DNA of 64,000 nucleotides, taken from contig NZ_CP116967.1 of the NCBI RefSeq assembly GCF_032050975.1, positions 1,671,001-1,735,000 on the forward strand, in the 5' to 3' direction. Numbering within the stretch: the stretch's first letter is position 1; every line of letters begins with the position of its first letter. The position numbers and the translations under genes are program-made. Positions 55,880 through 64,000 of this stretch are shown piece after piece. Below the pieces are notes generated by a model that saw only the letters and a list, made by a program, of their open reading frames with translations, was not told the DNA's origin and did not search any database. This stretch comes from Candidatus Nitrospira allomarina. Its GTDB lineage: Bacteria; Nitrospirota; Nitrospiria; Nitrospirales; UBA8639.

Positions 55880-56191
55880 TCAGGTCTTTGTGGTCGGAGT
55901 CGCTGGGCCTTGGGGGATGATACGAAGCGCAATGGCTTGCCGGAGTAATTGGGCCACGTTTCTGACACGTAAGCGGCGCATCAAATTGAAGCGGTGGACT
56001 TCAACCGTTCGCACGCTAATGTCGAGCTTTTCACCAATTTCACGATTGGTAAAGCCTTGAGCCACCAGGCTCAAGATTTCCTTTTGGCGAGCGGTGAGAG
56101 ATTGTCCCTCGGAATTTGATTCCAAGAGTTCTTCTGTTGATTCCGATTCAGTCACTTTCCCTTTTGGCATATTGAGTAGTGCCCCACGCAT
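55880..56191 (-). CDS. LuxR-type DNA-binding protein without a receiver
   Basis: This 103-residue protein is little more than a LuxR/FixJ helix-turn-helix: SLTARQKEILSLVAQG, FTNREIGEKLDISVRTVEVH and RFNLMRRLRVRNVAQLLRQA. Residues 1-30 are polar without a receiver fold. It is therefore a single-domain GerE-type regulator. It is divergent to the permease gene, 51 bases apart, and may regulate it. The start could also be the ATG eight codons later. Confidence 0.85.
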   Translation of the reverse strand: MRGALLNMPKGKVTESESTEELLESNSEGQSLTARQKEILSLVAQGFTNREIGEKLDISVRTVEVHRFNLMRRLRVRNVAQLLRQAIALRIIPQGPATPTTKT

Positions 56192-56242
56192 AATTTTCTA
56201 GTTGTTTTAACATACGTCCATTACTTCCGACAACCGCTTCAT

Positions 56243-58819
56243 ATGATACGAATTCTTCTTCTATTGGTCCTTGACCATGTGCGCCATCGGCCCTTCCGAG
56301 CCTTTCTCACAGTGGTCGGGGTGGCGATCGGGGTTTCGGCCTGGTTGGCCATTCGCCTGGCCAATGGCGCAGTGTATCAATCCTTTGAGGATTCGGTGGC
56401 GTCCGTTGTTGGAGAGGCGTCCATCACCCTATCACGTGGGTCGGAGGGGATGGATGAGTCGATTATTGAGGAGATTCAACGTTTTCCCGGGGTCCAATCG
56501 GCCCAGCCCGTTCTGAAAATTGAGTCCATAATCAAAGAAGGCCCCTCCATGGGTCACACGCTCGTGATTTGGGGAGTCGATCTTCTGGACTATGAGGAGC
56601 TGATGCCATCGGGGGATTCGACAAATGCGATCACGGACAATCAATGGAAACAGGTGTTTTCGCCGCAGACAATCTTTTTGGGGGAAGAGTTTGCCGGGGA
56701 ATTAGGGTTGCGCGAAGGGCAGACACTGATTGTGACGAGTCAGGGTCTTTCCCATGATCTGATCGTGGGGGGTCTGTTGAGGTCCTCCGACGCCCTTCTC
56801 CAAGGCACCGAACGACAGGCGATCATGGATATTGCCGCCGCCCAATGGTTGTTCGGTTGGTTGGGGCGTCTGCATTCCATTGCCGTAGTTCCTGAACCTG
56901 CGGTGGCCGGGACCACGCTCATCCATGCCTTACAAAAGGTCGTGCCATCGGATATTCGAATGAGTCAATCCTCCCGACGGACGGAGCAAGTGGAATCGAT
57001 GTTGAAAGCCTTCCAGTTTAATCTCACCATGCTCAGTGGAATTGCGCTGTTAGTGGGAGTGTTTCTGGTCTATAACACGATGGCATTTTCGGTGGCACAC
57101 CATCGTCGGGAGATTGGCATTCTCAGGGCACTCGGCATGGAACGGCGAGCCATCACGGGATTGTTTCTCTTGGAGTCGGGTCTGCTCGGCCTTGTGGGTG
57201 GAGTCTTGGGCTGCTGGTTCGGCGTCTTCCTGGCCGGCGGATTGACGACGCTCATCGGGCAAAGCGTCGGCGAATTATACGGGATCACGTCTTTGGCGGT
57301 GTCACAGATGCATCCCTGGCTGTTGGTGGAAGCGATAGGGATTGGGGTCGGGGTTTCCCTTCTGGGAGCACTCCGCCCTTCCTGGGATGCCAGCACGATT
57401 GCCCCGGTCCAAGCCTTGTCGGTAGGCCAATCCGAAGATGAAGAATCTGTTTCGTATAGGAAGTCAGGGTGGATCGCGATGATCGCCTTTGGTGGGAGTG
57501 CCGCCTTGAGTACTATGGCTCCCGTGGACGGTATTCCGGTCGGCGGGTATGCCGCGGCATTTTGTCTTCTGGTGGGAGGAACGGCCCTGGGGCCTGTGCT
57601 CTGTGGAGTGGTGCATGGGTGGAGGAGAACATGGCAAAGCGGGCGATGGGGCCTCCTTCCGTCCCTCGCGGCGGAACAAATCAGCCGCAATCCCGGTCGG
57701 ACCAGTGTGACCATGGCCGCGATTGTCGTCGGTCTTGCCATTATGGTTGGGGTGGGCATCATGATCCAGAGTTTCCGGAATACGGTAGACATCTGGATTG
57801 AGCAAACGATGCTGGCGGATATCATCGTGGCGCCGGTGTCCTGGCTAGGGGAACAGGAGGGCGGGAACGGCAAGCCCGCTCTGCCATTGGCTCTGGTCAG
57901 GACCGTGATGATGGTCCCAGGGGTCGAGGCGGTTGATCCCTACATGGAAACCATGGGTGAGGTTTCAGGGGAGTCGGTGTCCTTGGTCGCACGCGACATG
58001 GCCCTTCATGCCGCTCGCAGCCAATATCTGTTTGTGACAGGTGATTCCACTCCCATTTTACAAGAAACGATCGAAGGTGAAGGCGTGATTGTGTCTGAGG
58101 TATTAGCCGGGCGGCTGGGGCTGGCGGTAGGAAGGCACATTGAAGTGAAGACGTCTTCAGGACAACAGGCATTTCCGGTTAAGGGCATTTTTTATGATTA
58201 TGCCACCGATGGGGGAAAAGTGGTCATGGATGACCAACTCTTTCGTCGGTATTGGGGGGAGTCTGACGCAACCGTCTTTGCGGTGTATCTCAAGGCCGGT
58301 CTGGCGCTTCCGGTCGTGCGACGTGAGATTGAACAGGTGTTAAAAAATGAGGTCCCCATCGTCACAATCAGTAATGGAGAATTGAAAACCGAGATTCTTG
58401 AAATTTTTGACCGGACGTTTCGCGTCACCTATGTGTTGGAGTTGATTGCCCTGAGCGTGGCGGTGCTGGGGATTATCAATACCCTCATGACGGCCATCAC
58501 CGAACGCCGTCGGGAACTGGCCACGCTACGCGCGTTAGGGGTGAGTCGTCCGCAGATTCAAGGCCTGATCTTCTGGGAATCCTTTTATGTGGCCGGATTG
58601 GGTGCCGGCTTAGGCATTCTGGTGGGATTGGCGTTGTCGGTGTTGTTGATCAACGTCATTAATAAGCAATCATTTGGCTGGACCATTCAGTTCACCCTGC
58701 CATGGGAAACATTGGGGATGGCGTTACTTGTGGCGCTGTTGGCCGCATTGCTGGGGGCGTGGGGTCCAGCCAGGTGGGCCGGTCGTCAGGTCATCGCTGA
58801 AGATTTGAGATATGAATGA
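56243..58819 (+). CDS. FtsX-type ABC transporter permease
   Basis: This 858-residue protein is a duplicated MacB/FtsX permease: N-terminal TM (about 18-38), extracytoplasmic domain (about 40-265), three TM helices (about 270-390), a middle TM section, then a second extracytoplasmic domain and final TM helices. Typical stretches are EIGILRALGMERRAI (about 295) and ELATLRALGVSRPQI (about 760), the coupling helices that meet the ATPase. It may act with the ATPase at 54181 in lipoprotein trafficking or export. It begins with ATG at 56243. Confidence 0.9.
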   Translation: MIRILLLLVLDHVRHRPFRAFLTVVGVAIGVSAWLAIRLANGAVYQSFEDSVASVVGEASITLSRGSEGMDESIIEEIQRFPGVQSAQPVLKIESIIKEGPSMGHTLVIWGVDLLDYEELMPSGDSTNAITDNQWKQVFSPQTIFLGEEFAGELGLREGQTLIVTSQGLSHDLIVGGLLRSSDALLQGTERQAIMDIAAAQWLFGWLGRLHSIAVVPEPAVAGTTLIHALQKVVPSDIRMSQSSRRTEQVESMLKAFQFNLTMLSGIALLVGVFLVYNTMAFSVAHHRREIGILRALGMERRAITGLFLLESGLLGLVGGVLGCWFGVFLAGGLTTLIGQSVGELYGITSLAVSQMHPWLLVEAIGIGVGVSLLGALRPSWDASTIAPVQALSVGQSEDEESVSYRKSGWIAMIAFGGSAALSTMAPVDGIPVGGYAAAFCLLVGGTALGPVLCGVVHGWRRTWQSGRWGLLPSLAAEQISRNPGRTSVTMAAIVVGLAIMVGVGIMIQSFRNTVDIWIEQTMLADIIVAPVSWLGEQEGGNGKPALPLALVRTVMMVPGVEAVDPYMETMGEVSGESVSLVARDMALHAARSQYLFVTGDSTPILQETIEGEGVIVSEVLAGRLGLAVGRHIEVKTSSGQQAFPVKGIFYDYATDGGKVVMDDQLFRRYWGESDATVFAVYLKAGLALPVVRREIEQVLKNEVPIVTISNGELKTEILEIFDRTFRVTYVLELIALSVAVLGIINTLMTAITERRRELATLRALGVSRPQIQGLIFWESFYVAGLGAGLGILVGLALSVLLINVINKQSFGWTIQFTLPWETLGMALLVALLAALLGAWGPARWAGRQVIAEDLRYE

Positions 58820-58869
58820 CTCGGAGGTGCTATGGTTAAAGGATTTTTAGGACACCGCAGGTAGAGCAA

Positions 58870-59898
58870 TCAGGATGAGCAGGTTTCAGCTTTTTCGGCT
58901 TCAGTCCCCTCGTACTTCACTTCCACGGTAAAGCCCAGGTCTTCGATCATTTTCCAGACTTCCTGATGGGCAAGGCCCGGGGTGGTCAAATAGCCGTCCA
59001 CGAAAAGGGAGTCAGCGACATAGAGCGCTAAGGGTTGGAGCGAGCGGAGATTTTTTTCGCGTCCTCCGGCTGCCCGTATTTCCGTTTTGGGGTGGAAGAA
59101 TCTGAAGAGACAGAGGATTTTTAAGCAACGGACCGGTGTGAGGTTTTTCATTTCGTCAAATGGTGTGCCTTCGACCGGGTACAACATGTTTAATGGAATG
59201 GAATCGGGTTGGATGTCCTGTAACGCCAGGGCCAGATCCACCAAATCTTCGTCCCCCTCGCCCATGCCGACGATACCTCCGCTACAGAGTTCCAATCCGG
59301 CTGCGCGGGCATGTTTCAGGGTGTCGAGACGATCCTGGTAGGAGTGTGTCGTGCAAATAGCAGGGTGATACGCTTCACTGGTGTTGAGATTATGGTTGAT
59401 GCGATCGACTCCAGCCGCCTTTAACTGGATGGCCTGTTCGCCATTCAACAGGCCTAGTGAACAGCAGATTTGAATCGGCAGTTCCTCTTTAATTTGTTTG
59501 ACGGCGCTGGTGATGTGTGTGATTTCTGATTGTAACGGGGAGCGGCCACTGATTACGATGCAATACCGCTGAGCTTTGGCCTGTGCAGCCCGTCGAGCGC
59601 CTTCCAGCATTTTTCCCGGAGAGACGAGTGCGTACCGCTCGATTGGGGCGGTGGAAATGGTTGATTGGGAACAATAGTGACAATCTTCCTGACAGGCTCC
59701 GCTTTTGGCATTGAGCAGCATTTGCAGGCGGATGGTGTTGCCAAAATATCGTGACCGAATCCGATAGGCCGCATTGATCAGATCGAGCAGTTTGTCCTGA
59801 GGTGTGTCCAGAATGGCCAAGCCTTCCTCCCGGCTTGGGACGATTCCCTCCAGCACCCGATCTGCCAAATTTTGAAATGCGGTCATGGGGTTCTCCAT
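58870..59898 (-). CDS. bioB: Biotin synthase
   Basis: BioB inserts sulfur into dethiobiotin by radical-SAM chemistry. This 342-residue protein has the cluster motif CQEDCHYC (Cys x3 Cys x2 Cys), the [2Fe-2S] ligands in ICCSLGLL and ELCSGGIVGMGE, and an Arg at the end of the second site. Length is standard. An ATG four codons later is also possible. The gene follows rsfS on the same strand, 61 bases after its stop. Confidence 0.95.
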   Translation of the reverse strand: MENPMTAFQNLADRVLEGIVPSREEGLAILDTPQDKLLDLINAAYRIRSRYFGNTIRLQMLLNAKSGACQEDCHYCSQSTISTAPIERYALVSPGKMLEGARRAAQAKAQRYCIVISGRSPLQSEITHITSAVKQIKEELPIQICCSLGLLNGEQAIQLKAAGVDRINHNLNTSEAYHPAICTTHSYQDRLDTLKHARAAGLELCSGGIVGMGEGDEDLVDLALALQDIQPDSIPLNMLYPVEGTPFDEMKNLTPVRCLKILCLFRFFHPKTEIRAAGGREKNLRSLQPLALYVADSLFVDGYLTTPGLAHQEVWKMIEDLGFTVEVKYEGTEAEKAETCSS

Positions 59899-59959
59899 AA
59901 TTTTATTCTGAAATATTTGAATTCCAACCTACGGATAAAAGATGAAACCTTCTCGTTGC

Positions 59960-60397
59960 TTATGAAAGCCTGGCGACCTTTCCTGGTGCTTTTGGCGCTT
60001 GTGCGACCTGTGGAAAAGGTTTACGGCTTTCAGGAATAGTAATTTGTGGAGCGTCCGCCCACATACTTTCTAAGGCATAATACTTCCGGACGTCTGATTT
60101 AAATATATGGATGATGATGTCTCCATAGTCGAGTAATATCCAATTGGCCGTTTCTTTTCCTTCAATATCCGGACCTAATTCATACCGTGTGGCCATGACC
60201 TTTTCAATGAAGGAGGCAATCCCTCGCACCTGGCGTTCGGAATCCCCTGAGGCAAAGACGAAATAGTCTGCTATTGACGTCATTGCTCCTACATCAAGCA
60301 CCAACACCTCTCCTGCTTGCTTTTCTTGAGCCGCTTGAGCGATGAAGACCGCCTGTTCGAGGGTAGGAGATGGTTTCGGGTGGGTTAGACGGGCCAT
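59960..60397 (-). CDS. rsfS: Ribosome silencing factor RsfS
   Basis: RsfS binds uL14 and blocks subunit joining during starvation. From ATG at 60397 the product is 145 residues with the family core ADYFVFASGDSERQVRGIA and the later NWILLDYGDIIIHIF. A longer in-frame start reads into the nadD region and is not used. It overlaps nadD by 13 bases. Confidence 0.95.
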   Translation of the reverse strand: MARLTHPKPSPTLEQAVFIAQAAQEKQAGEVLVLDVGAMTSIADYFVFASGDSERQVRGIASFIEKVMATRYELGPDIEGKETANWILLDYGDIIIHIFKSDVRKYYALESMWADAPQITIPESRKPFPQVAQAPKAPGKVARLS

Positions 60398-61056
60398 TGG
60401 TACAATCGATGGCGAATTATATAGGACTCTACCGTGGGCGGCAACCACTGGCTGACGCGGGAACCACTGGCCAGTTGCTCTCGAATTGTCGAGGCCGAGA
60501 TCTCGCACGGTGGTACGGACAGGAGAAAAATGGTCTTACCGGAAGGAAGAAGCATGTCCAGACGGTTCGTGTTTTGTTGGTCAAGGCTTTGAAATGCTTG
60601 AGGCTTTGTCGCAGGAAGGAACGGCAGGGCTTGAAGTTGCGTGAAGGCAACCCCAGGTCTCGAGCAGACAATAAAATGACACAGGGTGAGCAAATGATCC
60701 ACCTGCCTCCAACTGCAGAAATCCAGAAAAGCATCAAGCCCCACAATAAACCCCAACTCCGTTCCCTCGGGGCATTCATTTTTGAAATGAGTGACGGTGT
60801 CGACACTGTAGGACACTGCCTCAGATTGAATTTCGTAATCGGATACCGTGCAGTAGGGAAACGGGGCAACTGCTTGCTGCACCATTGCTAAACGGTGATG
60901 GGCTGGCGCTAGGGAGGCCGATGGTTTGTGTGGAGGATCCCCTGTCGGAATGAAAATTATGCGATCGAGCTGGATCGTGCTGTAGACATACTGGGCAATA
61001 TGCAAATGCCCATTATGGATGGGGTTGAATGCGCCGCCCAAGAGGCCGATAAACAT
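60385..61056 (-). CDS. nadD: Nicotinate-nucleotide adenylyltransferase
   Basis: NadD makes deamido-NAD from nicotinate mononucleotide and ATP. This 223-residue protein has the GGAFNPIHNGHLHIAQ motif at the N-terminus, the FIVGLDAF and SATIREQ type ends (STIREQLASG). These are the signs of the nucleotidyltransferase fold. It overlaps rsfS at its 3' end. The order obgE-proB-nadD-rsfS is a well-known group. Confidence 0.95.
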   Translation of the reverse strand: MFIGLLGGAFNPIHNGHLHIAQYVYSTIQLDRIIFIPTGDPPHKPSASLAPAHHRLAMVQQAVAPFPYCTVSDYEIQSEAVSYSVDTVTHFKNECPEGTELGFIVGLDAFLDFCSWRQVDHLLTLCHFIVCSRPGVAFTQLQALPFLPATKPQAFQSLDQQNTNRLDMLLPSGKTIFLLSVPPCEISASTIREQLASGSRVSQWLPPTVESYIIRHRLYQWPV

Positions 61057-61087
61057 CAGTCTAGATTTTTCTCATGTGGAGAGGGTT

Positions 61088-61117
61088 GAAAGAGGCCGCC
61101 GCCGGCTGCGGCCTTTC
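61088..61117. terminator. Weak GC-rich hairpin between proB and nadD
   Basis: GGCCGC (61094-61099) pairs with GCGGCC (61108-61113), extended by AAAG/CTTT. The T-run on the minus strand is poor, so termination after proB would be partial. Confidence 0.35.
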
Positions 61118-61276
61118 CTTCGAGGGCCTCAGGACAGAATACCCCACACATTTCTCTGATGAGGCTCGGTCCCTCATATGCTGAGGAAACGGCAATATTT
61201 TTAATATTCACAGCTCCATGTTTAATTTTAGGTAAAGGTGAACCATACCTGTGCCTTTAGCCTGGAGTCACGTCGC

Positions 61277-62413
61277 TTATGAGACCTGGTGCTTAGTCAG
61301 AACCAGATTGTCACGGTGAATGACTTCCTCATACTCCAACGAGCCTAGGAGTTGTCTGATGTCTGATGTTTTTTTCCCCTTGATACGGTGAAGAGTTTCG
61401 GCAGAATAATTGGTGAGTCCCTGCGCGAACGGCATTCCCTCCCGGGTGGCGCAGGTAATGGGGTCTCCTGTCAGAAAGATGCCTGTGATGTCCAGAATGC
61501 CTGAGGGTAATAAGCTTTTTCCTCGAAGGGTGAGGGCGGCCACCGCTCCTTCGTCTAACCGGACCTCCCCTTTTGGTCGAAGCGTATAGGCAATCCACTG
61601 TTTTCGACTGGTTAGGGGTGATTGGTCTGACACAAAGAATGTTCCCCCGGGCTTTCCGTTCAGGACATCTTCCAACGCATGGGGAGTTTCTCCATTTAAT
61701 AAAAGGGTCGGAACGCCGAAGCGTCCTGCCTGTTTGGCGGCCCTGATCTTGGTGACCATGCCTCCGCGGCTGGCTTGTGTTCGGGAAGTTCCGGCGAGGT
61801 CTTCAATGTCCTTGGTGACGTTGCAAACCAGAGGAATTAATTCTGCCGAAGGATTGAGGTGAGGATCCTGGCTATAGAGCCCATCGACATCTGATAAAAT
61901 CACCAGCAGATCTGCGTCCACTAAGTGGGCCACTTCCCCTGCGAGGGTATCATTGTCACCAAATTTGATTTCTTCGATAGCTACGGTGTCATTTTCATTA
62001 ATAATCGGAATGACCCTCAGTTGAATAAGGGTATTGAGGGTATGGCGGGCATTCAGGAATCGTCGACGGTCGGATAAATCCTGGTGAGTTAAGAGGACTT
62101 GGGCAATTTTATTTTTCGTTTCTTCAAACGCCATCTCATAGGCTCGCATGAGCCGGCTTTGTCCGACGGCAGCGGCGGCTTGCTGAAGAGGTAATTCAGC
62201 GGGATAGGAAAAAATGGCGAGGTGTGAGATGCCCGCAACGATGGCTCCGGAAGAAACCACGACAATTTGTCGATCCTGAGCCTGGAGGGTGCCCAATTCC
62301 TGGGCTAAACGGTTGATGCGGTCGAGACGAAGACCGCCTTGCGAGGAAGCCACCAGGCTGCTTCCTACTTTGACGACGATCCTCTTGCACGCGGCTAGCA
62401 CTTGCTCGCGCAT
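61277..62413 (-). CDS. proB: Glutamate 5-kinase
   Basis: ProB starts proline synthesis by phosphorylating glutamate. The ATG at 62413 gives 378 residues. The kinase domain has RIVVKVGSSLV, VSSGAIVAG, ENDTVAIEEIKFGDND and the Gly-rich SRGGMVTKI stretch. The C-terminal PUA domain (about 285-370) is present, typical of bacterial ProB. It overlaps obgE by 19 bases. proA is not in the window. Confidence 0.95.
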   Translation of the reverse strand: MREQVLAACKRIVVKVGSSLVASSQGGLRLDRINRLAQELGTLQAQDRQIVVVSSGAIVAGISHLAIFSYPAELPLQQAAAAVGQSRLMRAYEMAFEETKNKIAQVLLTHQDLSDRRRFLNARHTLNTLIQLRVIPIINENDTVAIEEIKFGDNDTLAGEVAHLVDADLLVILSDVDGLYSQDPHLNPSAELIPLVCNVTKDIEDLAGTSRTQASRGGMVTKIRAAKQAGRFGVPTLLLNGETPHALEDVLNGKPGGTFFVSDQSPLTSRKQWIAYTLRPKGEVRLDEGAVAALTLRGKSLLPSGILDITGIFLTGDPITCATREGMPFAQGLTNYSAETLHRIKGKKTSDIRQLLGSLEYEEVIHRDNLVLTKHQVS

Positions 62414-63414
62414 GAGGTCTTTGCTTCCAGAACGGCTTTCCCTAAATAGGTCACGAGTGATGGAAGGCCTTCCCTGGTCACGGCCGAAATGGGAAAGAAC
62501 GGAAAGTGGTGTGCGCTGCAATACTCCCGAAGGGCTTCCAAGTGCTGGCCGTTTCCCTGAGAATCAATTTTTGTAGCTACGATGGCAAATGGCCGTTCAA
62601 GGAGTTCCGGGTCAAAGGCCTGGAGTTCCCTTTGTAGGGTTTCAACGATCTCGACGGGATCTTCTGCAATCCATTCGGTAATGTCGACCAGATATAACAA
62701 AAAAGCGGTTCGCTGGATATGTCGCAGAAATTTAATTCCTAACCCTTTCCCCTCATGAGCGCCTTCGATCAATCCTGGAATATCGGCTACAACAAACGAA
62801 GAATGTTCCATCCATTCCACCACTCCCAAATGAGGCCGCAGGGTGGTGAAGGGATAACTCGCAATTTCCGGGTGTGCAGAAGAAATCGCTGAAATCAATG
62901 TTGATTTACCTGCGTTAGGAAAGCCCACTAAGCCGACATCGGCTAACAATTTCAATTCCAGATTCACCCATCGCTCTTCGCCGGGAGTCCCTGGCTCAAA
63001 TTGACGTGGCGCTCGATTCGTTGACGTGGCAAAACGTGCATTCCCCTTTCCGCCTTTACCTCCTTTGGCCACGATGGCGGTCTGTCCTTCCGCAATAAGG
63101 TCGGCGATGATTTCACCGTCTTCGGTTTTCACGAGAGTTCCGACAGGAAGGGGAATCACGATATCGGAGCCATTGGCTCCATGGCAATTGGTCTTGAGGC
63201 CTCTGACGCCGGAAGTAGCCTCATAATGTTTTTGATATCGCAGGTCGAGCAATGTTGAGACTCTGTTGGAGGCCACAAAGACCACGTCTCCTCCATCCCC
63301 GCCGTCGCCACCGTTGGGACCGCCAAACTCGGCAAATTTTTCCCGTCGAAAGCTGCAGTGTCCGGTTCCACCGTCACCAGCTTTGATAAATATTCGTGCT
63401 TGATCGATAAACAT
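62395..63414 (-). CDS. obgE: GTPase Obg/CgtA
   Basis: ObgE is a GTPase needed for 50S maturation and stress control. The 339-residue protein has the Gly-rich Obg fold (GDGGTGHCSFRREKFAEFGG), then G1 (GFPNAGKST), G3 (DIPGLIEGA) and a NKxD-like site reading TKID. The variable C-terminal domain is short. It overlaps proB and follows rpmA after 81 bases. Confidence 0.96.
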   Translation of the reverse strand: MFIDQARIFIKAGDGGTGHCSFRREKFAEFGGPNGGDGGDGGDVVFVASNRVSTLLDLRYQKHYEATSGVRGLKTNCHGANGSDIVIPLPVGTLVKTEDGEIIADLIAEGQTAIVAKGGKGGKGNARFATSTNRAPRQFEPGTPGEERWVNLELKLLADVGLVGFPNAGKSTLISAISSAHPEIASYPFTTLRPHLGVVEWMEHSSFVVADIPGLIEGAHEGKGLGIKFLRHIQRTAFLLYLVDITEWIAEDPVEIVETLQRELQAFDPELLERPFAIVATKIDSQGNGQHLEALREYCSAHHFPFFPISAVTREGLPSLVTYLGKAVLEAKTSCASKC

Positions 63415-63495
63415 ACTGATCCTTAAAAAATCCTACCGGACTTACCAGGGAGAAATGAAGGCGATGAATTGATAAAGCAAGAAATGGGAAGGGAG

Positions 63496-63750
63496 CTAGA
63501 CGGGGGGATAGACGCTCACCTTCCGGCGGGCGATTCCTCCTTCAAACTTAACGATCCCGTCTACTTTGGCAAAGAGGGTGTAGTCGCTTCCAAGTCCGAC
63601 ATTTGTCCCAGGAAAGAATTTTGTTCCGCGTTGACGAACGATGATGCTTCCGCCGCTCACCTTTTCGCCGGCATAGGCTTTGACGCCTAAATATTGTGGA
63701 TTGCTATCGCGACCGTTGCGGGATGATCCGCCACCTTTTTTATGCGCCAT
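63496..63750 (-). CDS. rpmA: 50S ribosomal protein bL27
   Basis: This 84-residue protein starts [16 protein letters not shown] and contains [13 protein letters not shown], as all L27. Its N-terminus reaches the peptidyl-transferase centre. No N-terminal cleavage extension is present. The gene lies 35 bases after rplU. Confidence 0.97.
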   Translation of the reverse strand: MAHKKGGGSSRNGRDSNPQYLGVKAYAGEKVSGGSIIVRQRGTKFFPGTNVGLGSDYTLFAKVDGIVKFEGGIARRKVSVYPPV

Positions 63751-63785
63751 GAGTCAAACCTCCAAAGTATTCTAAAGATCAAGGA

Positions 63786-64000
63786 TTATGCCGATGCCAC
63801 GATTTCAGTGATTCGAACTTCAGTGAATCCCTGACGATGGCCCTTGGTCCGTCGATAGTTTTTTCGTCGTTTCTTTTTGAAAATGGTAATGGACCGGGTT
63901 CGCGCATGCCGGATGATCTCTCCTTTGACTACTGCATCTGTAATCATGGGAGAGCCGACAATAGGCGCTTGGTCCGTTTGGACAAATCCCACTGAGTCGA
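63786..64000 (-). CDS. rplU: 50S ribosomal protein bL21, 5' end cut by the window
   Basis: The C-terminal 71 residues are visible and include IIRHARTRSITIFKKKRRKN and YRRTKGHRQGFTEVRITEI, the L21 hallmark. The frame remains open to the right edge (DSVGFVQTDQAP), so the true start lies outside. rplU-rpmA-obgE is the standard order. Confidence 0.95.
   Translation of the reverse strand, partial: DSVGFVQTDQAPIVGSPMITDAVVKGEIIRHARTRSITIFKKKRRKNYRRTKGHRQGFTEVRITEIVASA

Overview
The window is chromosomal DNA of a free-living Gram-negative bacterium. The gene set suggests the phylum Nitrospirota, perhaps a Nitrospira of the roughly 50% GC marine type: a class II ribonucleotide reductase, a long rho-prfA-murA-his-dnaG run, several small lipoproteins, and a SUMF1-like secreted protein. 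This placement is inferred from gene content and base composition, not from a marker-gene tree.

Layout. Positions 1-2738 carry three lipoprotein genes: one cut by the left edge and two adjacent paralogues. Positions 2752-7311 hold small housekeeping and stress genes (yajQ, cstA, EVE, YciI, DUF2203). From 7822 to 21473 one strand carries rho, rpmE, prfA, prmC, murA, hisG, hisD, hisB, hisH, a lipoprotein-like gene, hisA, hisF, hisIE, a HIT gene and dnaG, mostly overlapping or a few bases apart. Next come a CAT-anticodon tRNA, a zinc-ribbon coiled-coil gene, RNase P RNA and tRNA-Glu.

The accessory part is a 4.46 kb decayed composite element, 23209-27691, inserted in the 3' end of tRNA-Glu. It is bounded by a 20-bp repeat. 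It contains a large serine recombinase with two in-frame stops, an intact 58-residue ribbon-helix-helix-like gene that overlaps no other gene, the 3' part of a tRNA-Lys gene, a tyrosine integrase remnant whose catalytic Tyr is Phe, and a broken IS30-family element. The original tRNA-Glu terminator is stranded beyond the right repeat.

Positions 28078-46978 mix single genes with long gaps: SUMF1-like, cupin, a J-domain protein with HED instead of HPD, nrdJ with a well-formed NrdR-type promoter, a TrkH-type K+ transporter, the mtaB-miaB pair, HDOD, a 2H phosphoesterase, a HIRAN protein, a 34-residue membrane protein, an FG-GAP protein frameshifted in its last repeat, a receiver-domain pseudogene and a STAS protein. 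A small MITE-like repeat lies at 41506-41675.

Positions 47769-64000 carry tRNA-Arg, HEAT, secreted, STAS and PilZ genes, a RusA-like nuclease next to mraZ, fmdB, comF, a LolD-type ATPase and FtsX-type permease separated by pyrD and a LuxR-type gene, bioB, and the conserved run rplU-rpmA-obgE-proB-nadD-rsfS on the minus strand.

I found no CRISPR array, defence island or obviously new multi-gene system. The most informative signals are the composite tRNA-Glu element, the NrdR-type promoter of nrdJ, the HED J-domain protein, and several small or broken genes that are easy to miss.
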